DNA of 64,000 bases from Nymphaea colorata (lineage: Eukaryota; Streptophyta; Magnoliopsida; Nymphaeales; Nymphaeaceae): positions 312,501 through 376,500 of the forward strand of contig NC_045139.1 in NCBI RefSeq assembly GCF_008831285.2. The letters run 5' to 3'. Numbering within the stretch: position 1 is the first letter of the stretch; the number at the start of each line of letters is the position of its first letter. This document shows positions 63,826 to 64,000 of this stretch, piece by piece. A program made the translations under genes and the position numbers. Below the pieces are notes generated by a model. The model made no database searches and was not told the DNA's origin. It was given only the letters and a program-made list of their open reading frames with translations.

Positions 63826-64000
63826 GTATGTTGATTCTTGGAGCTTTCCATACTTCAACTTTTGTTTCTAGTTTTGTGCAACTGCTGTATTGAGTGCTTG
63901 TCCTTCAAAATATCAGCTCATCGGTTCGCTTTTATAACTTCTAGCGTTATATTTTCGGCTGGTCTGATGCTTACAATTCGTTAATGTTTTTTTTCAAAAT

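Overview
This window is nuclear DNA from a flowering plant. The evidence is the AT-rich, intron-containing gene structure, plant-specific protein families (ADP-glucose pyrophosphorylase large subunit, plastid ribosomal protein bL31c, plastid lipid phosphate phosphatase epsilon, secreted GH5 endo-beta-mannanase, a DUF4408-type protein, inositol-pentakisphosphate 2-kinase), plastid transit peptides, and many long TA/GA/TG microsatellites. I cannot assign a species, or say monocot or dicot, from the sequence alone.

Layout. 1-8.2 kb: gene-free, with a roughly 550-bp direct repeat in two copies and a small dispersed repeat. 8.3-12.2 kb (+): five-exon endo-beta-1,4-mannanase, 432 aa. 14.7-19.3 kb (-): fifteen-exon AGPase large subunit, 524 aa, with one GC-AG intron and both N-terminal catalytic residues kept. 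19.3-29.3 kb: gene-poor, with an isolated GC-rich, G-box-rich island at about 22 kb and a broken open frame at about 28 kb. 29.3-32.2 kb (+): two tandem bL31c genes. 32.9-37.4 kb (-): four-exon LPP-epsilon, 288 aa. 37.5-51 kb: gene-free and repeat-dense, with tandem duplications, compound microsatellites and a MITE-like element. 51.06-52.6 kb (+): single-exon DUF4408-like gene with a TATA box and a long leader carrying small upstream ORFs. 52.7-61.5 kb: no gene seen. 61.5 kb to the right edge (+): leader and first coding exon of IPK1. A GC-rich, promoter-like block lies antisense inside its inferred leader intron.

How the genes fit together. Four adjacent genes between 14.7 and 37.4 kb are predicted to encode plastid proteins: starch precursor synthesis, two copies of one plastid ribosomal protein, and phosphatidate dephosphorylation. 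This may be coincidence, since they lie on both strands and have no shared promoter that I can see. The others act in the cell wall (mannanase), at membranes (DUF4408-like) and in phytate synthesis (IPK1). Exon boundaries were set by hand from splice consensus, reading frame and recalled family conservation. Most internal phases fit exactly, so the gene models are firm. I found no convincing undescribed multi-gene system. The best leads are the broken frame at 27.7-28.5 kb, the orphan promoter-like island at 22 kb, the bL31c tandem pair, and the antisense promoter-like block in the IPK1 leader.
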